Shown: piece after piece, positions 62,096 to 64,000 of the stretch
Layout of the letters: each line of letters begins with the position of its first letter
Numbering within the stretch: the stretch's first letter is position 1
Source of the DNA: Pelosinus baikalensis
GTDB lineage: Bacteria > Bacillota > Negativicutes > DSM-13327
DNA length: 64,000 bases
Reading direction: 5' to 3'
Assembly: GCF_020819555.1 (NCBI RefSeq)
Contig: NZ_JAJHJB010000019.1
Span: forward strand, 1-64,000
Notes under the pieces: model-generated
What the model was told of the DNA's origin: nothing
What the model saw: only the letters and a program-made list of their open reading frames with translations
The model's database searches: none
Made by a program: the position numbers and the translations under genes

Positions 62096-62841
62096 AGGTA
62101 CAAAAAGTAAGAGATTTGACGTTGATTGATTTGGGCCAGGCAAAAACCATAGTAGTTGCTTGTGACAGCTGTGGTGGAATCGGATTGAAAGAGTATGATG
62201 TTCTTAAGGTTTCTCCTTTTGTTACTGGAAAGTACACCGCAAGGGTTGCTCTTTTTGAGATTCTGTGTTCAGGAGCAGAGGTCGTTTGTTTGGCTAATAC
62301 CATTTGCAATGAAATGGAAGTCACAGGTAAAAAAATCATAGCAGGTATTGAAGAGGAATTAGAAGAGGCTGGTATTGGTAAAATTGTACTGACGGGAAGT
62401 ACAGAAGAAAATTTTGCAACTTTTGCAACTGGTTTCGGAGTTACGGCTGTGGGACTTGTCGAAAATAAAAATCTAAAAGTGAATAATGTTAAACAGGATG
62501 CTTTGCTGGTCGCTATTGGGAAACCCAAAGTTGGAGAAGAAGTACTAAAAAGTGAAAAAGGGGATATCGCCGGTTATCAATTGATAAAAACGTTGCTTGG
62601 CTCTGAACGTGTATATGAATTGGTTCCTGTAGGTTCTAAAGGAATCTTGTATGAGGCACAGCAATTAGCTGAGAATAATAATATGCATTTAATTTTACAT
62701 AGTGGGATACAAATCGATATTCATAAATCTGCAGGACCAAGTACTGTAGTTGTAGCAGCAATGGAAGAGGCTTTATTCTATCAAATGGATCTTCCGGGAA
62801 GTATCGAAGTAATTGGAATGCTTCGACATGTAAAGCGTTAA
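62092..62841 (+). CDS. cblS: AIR synthase-related protein, probable alpha-ribazole kinase
   Basis: The 249-residue protein belongs to the PurM/ThiL-related ATP-using family (VVACDSCGGIGLKEYDVL, TARVALFEILCSGAEVVCL, VLTGSTEENFATFATGFGV). In Listeria and Geobacillus CblS phosphorylates alpha-ribazole to its 5'-phosphate for assembly of the cobalamin lower ligand. It is coupled to cblT by ATGA. This cobamide salvage lies 5 kb from an island with four B12-dependent enzymes; a functional link is only inference. Confidence 0.75.
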   Translation: MKVQKVRDLTLIDLGQAKTIVVACDSCGGIGLKEYDVLKVSPFVTGKYTARVALFEILCSGAEVVCLANTICNEMEVTGKKIIAGIEEELEEAGIGKIVLTGSTEENFATFATGFGVTAVGLVENKNLKVNNVKQDALLVAIGKPKVGEEVLKSEKGDIAGYQLIKTLLGSERVYELVPVGSKGILYEAQQLAENNNMHLILHSGIQIDIHKSAGPSTVVVAAMEEALFYQMDLPGSIEVIGMLRHVKR

Positions 62842-62853
62842 TAAAAAAGATAA

Positions 62854-62940
62854 TGAACCGCGAAGGTCGCGAAGAAACACAAAGAACAGGTCGGAATCGT
62901 ATGGATATTCCGACCTGTTCTTCATCATCTTCGCGGTTCA
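62854..62940. terminator. Long bidirectional hairpin (AACCGCGAAGG repeat type)
   Basis: TGAACCGCGAAG pairs with CTTCGCGGTTCA, enclosing GAACAGGTCGGAAT paired with ATTCCGACCTGTTC (62884-62920). It separates convergent cblS and the M20 gene and belongs to the same dispersed family as 5341-5456. Confidence 0.8.
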
Positions 62941-62975
62941 AAAGGTTTTGTTTTTAGTAATAGCAAATATAATCT

Positions 62976-64000
62976 CTATAAATCAAGCAAATCAATAGCC
63001 GTCATGGCCATCGCTTTCGCTCCTATTAATAATCGCTCCTGAGCATAGGGTGATCCTGTTGCTGTGGCAAATTCCGGTGTGTGTGCTGAAAGGTTGCTTC
63101 CAATGAAAATATCGGGATGGATGGTAGGTGCCGCGTGACTGACATTACCTACATCGGTGGAGCCATCTGCATCATTTGGTTCTAACAGGGTGACTTTCTC
63201 ACCCAGCAAGGTCATATTTTCTTGGAAGAATTTCATTAACTCAGGATCATTGATCAGCTCTTTGAACAAAGGCTCATAATGTACAACTTCAACCCTTGTC
63301 TTTGTGGCTAGTGCGATGCCATCTGCCAGCCTTCGTACTGCAGGAATCACGGTTTCTTCTAAATAGTGAGATGATAAAGCCCGTATGGTAAATTTCCCTT
63401 CTGCCTCATCCGTTACAATGTTAGGAGCTGTTCCTCCTTTGGTGATAATTCCTGCTAGGATGGTTTCTTGAGTAAAGGTTTGGCGTAAGGGTTTAATGCC
63501 TTGATAAAACATGACAAGGGCATCTAGAGCATTGACCCCTTTATTTGTTTTGCTGGCTACATGGGCAGGGCATCCGTGAAAGGTTACTTTTAAGGGATGA
63601 GTGGCATAAGACGTGCCACCCATGTTGTTGCTGTCTCCAGGATGAATAATGATGGCTGCCCTTAAGTCATCAAAGATACCATCAGCAGCCATGGAGACTT
63701 TAGCACCGCTGGTCTCCTCTGCAGGGCAGCCAATCAAATAGGAAACGGCCCGATCTTTTGCCACCGCCGCAAATGCTGCTGCTGCACCCCAGCTCATAGC
63801 GGCAATGAGATTGTGTCCGCAGGCGTGACCTAGTCCTGGCAGCGCATCATATTCAGCGAGGAAAGCAATTTTAGGTCCGCTAGTTCCTTTGTGGGCAATA
63901 AAGGCCGTTTCGTAACCGCTAATATTTTTTTTCGCAAGAAAGCCTTGCTTTTCAGCTGCGCTAATAAGTCGCTGAGCTGCCTGATATTCCTGGCCGCTCA
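62976..64000 (-). CDS. M20 family amidohydrolase, 5' end outside window
   Basis: The gene enters from the right edge and its start is not included. The visible 341 residues include IAFLAEYDALPGLGHACGHNL (metal-binding Asp and His), GCPAEETSGAKVSMAADG (catalytic Glu pair) and HPGDSNNMGG, then a dimerisation domain. This is the AbgB/IAA-amidohydrolase-like branch that cleaves N-acyl amino acids or aminobenzoyl-glutamate. The frame is open through to base 64000. The C-terminus ends normally at 62976. Confidence 0.9.
   Translation of the reverse strand, partial: SGQEYQAAQRLISAAEKQGFLAKKNISGYETAFIAHKGTSGPKIAFLAEYDALPGLGHACGHNLIAAMSWGAAAAFAAVAKDRAVSYLIGCPAEETSGAKVSMAADGIFDDLRAAIIIHPGDSNNMGGTSYATHPLKVTFHGCPAHVASKTNKGVNALDALVMFYQGIKPLRQTFTQETILAGIITKGGTAPNIVTDEAEGKFTIRALSSHYLEETVIPAVRRLADGIALATKTRVEVVHYEPLFKELINDPELMKFFQENMTLLGEKVTLLEPNDADGSTDVGNVSHAAPTIHPDIFIGSNLSAHTPEFATATGSPYAQERLLIGAKAMAMTAIDLLDL

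Overview
ORGANISM. The window looks like a chromosome segment of an anaerobic or microaerophilic Firmicute, most likely a Negativicute of the Pelosinus/Sporomusa type. The inference rests on AG-rich Shine-Dalgarno sequences with many GTG/TTG starts, a lutABC lactate operon, a YtpB-type (DUF2600) terpene synthase, a menaquinone methyltransferase, a CblT/CblS-type alpha-ribazole salvage pair, and oxygen-sensitive enzyme families. No 16S rRNA is present, so the assignment is tentative.

LAYOUT. (1) 1-15580 is ordinary chromosome: YnfA-type membrane protein, Fe/Mn superoxide dismutase, lutABC, menG/ubiE, two tRNA-Ser genes, dinB, an M20 tripeptidase-like enzyme, ytpB, ppx, ppk1, a cluster of six DnaA-box 9-mers, two tRNA-Arg genes and tadA. 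(2) 15608-57363 is a genomic island of about 41.6 kb inserted in tRNA-Ser(CGA). The 3' part of the tRNA plus its terminator is repeated at 57239-57363 (123 of 125 bases identical). TTTTGATAACA arm-type repeats lie at both ends, and an N-terminally truncated tyrosine recombinase lies beside attL. (3) The left flank of the island (16.4-21.4 kb) is an insertion-sequence graveyard (IS110, ISAs1, IS3, IS1182 and IS605-like remnants) containing one orphan NarL-type response regulator. (4) 21870-52767 is a large same-strand biosynthetic gene cluster. (5) The right flank holds an intact IS6-like element inside the cluster, a metK gene, a decayed IS231-like element and a decayed HExxH gene. (6) 57.4-64 kb is chromosome again: flavin reductase/HxlR pair, a frameshifted 2-hydroxyacid dehydrogenase, cblT-cblS and an M20 amidohydrolase running off the end.

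THE CLUSTER. It combines a dissociated (type II) fatty-acid/polyketide-like machinery with anaerobic radical chemistry. The first part comprises two complete ketosynthases, each paired with a catalytically degenerate KS-like partner, two acyl carrier proteins, a FabZ-like dehydratase, a FabG-like ketoreductase, an enoyl-CoA hydratase homologue and a FabD-like acyltransferase. The second part comprises four B12-binding radical SAM enzymes of near-identical layout and two HgdB/BcrC-type 2-hydroxyacyl-CoA dehydratase/reductase systems (one a 721-residue fusion, one split over two genes) with one ATP-dependent activator. Accessory genes are a 14-TM-type MFS exporter, a membrane-anchored alpha/beta hydrolase, a rifampicin-phosphotransferase-like dikinase translationally coupled to a HAD phosphatase, an Fpg/Nei-type DNA glycosylase, an RTX-repeat protein, a degenerate GGDEF-NHL fusion and a second NHL protein. 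A SAM synthetase follows on the island.

HOW IT MAY WORK (inference). A type II synthase would build an acyl-ACP chain. The HgdB/HgdC systems would remove or reduce a functional group by low-potential electron transfer. The four B12 radical SAM enzymes would methylate or cyclise unactivated carbons, consuming SAM that metK can supply. The MFS pump would export the product. The kinase/phosphatase pair and the DNA glycosylase are candidates for self-protection. I do not recognise the product; the combination appears undescribed to me, which a database search would have to confirm.
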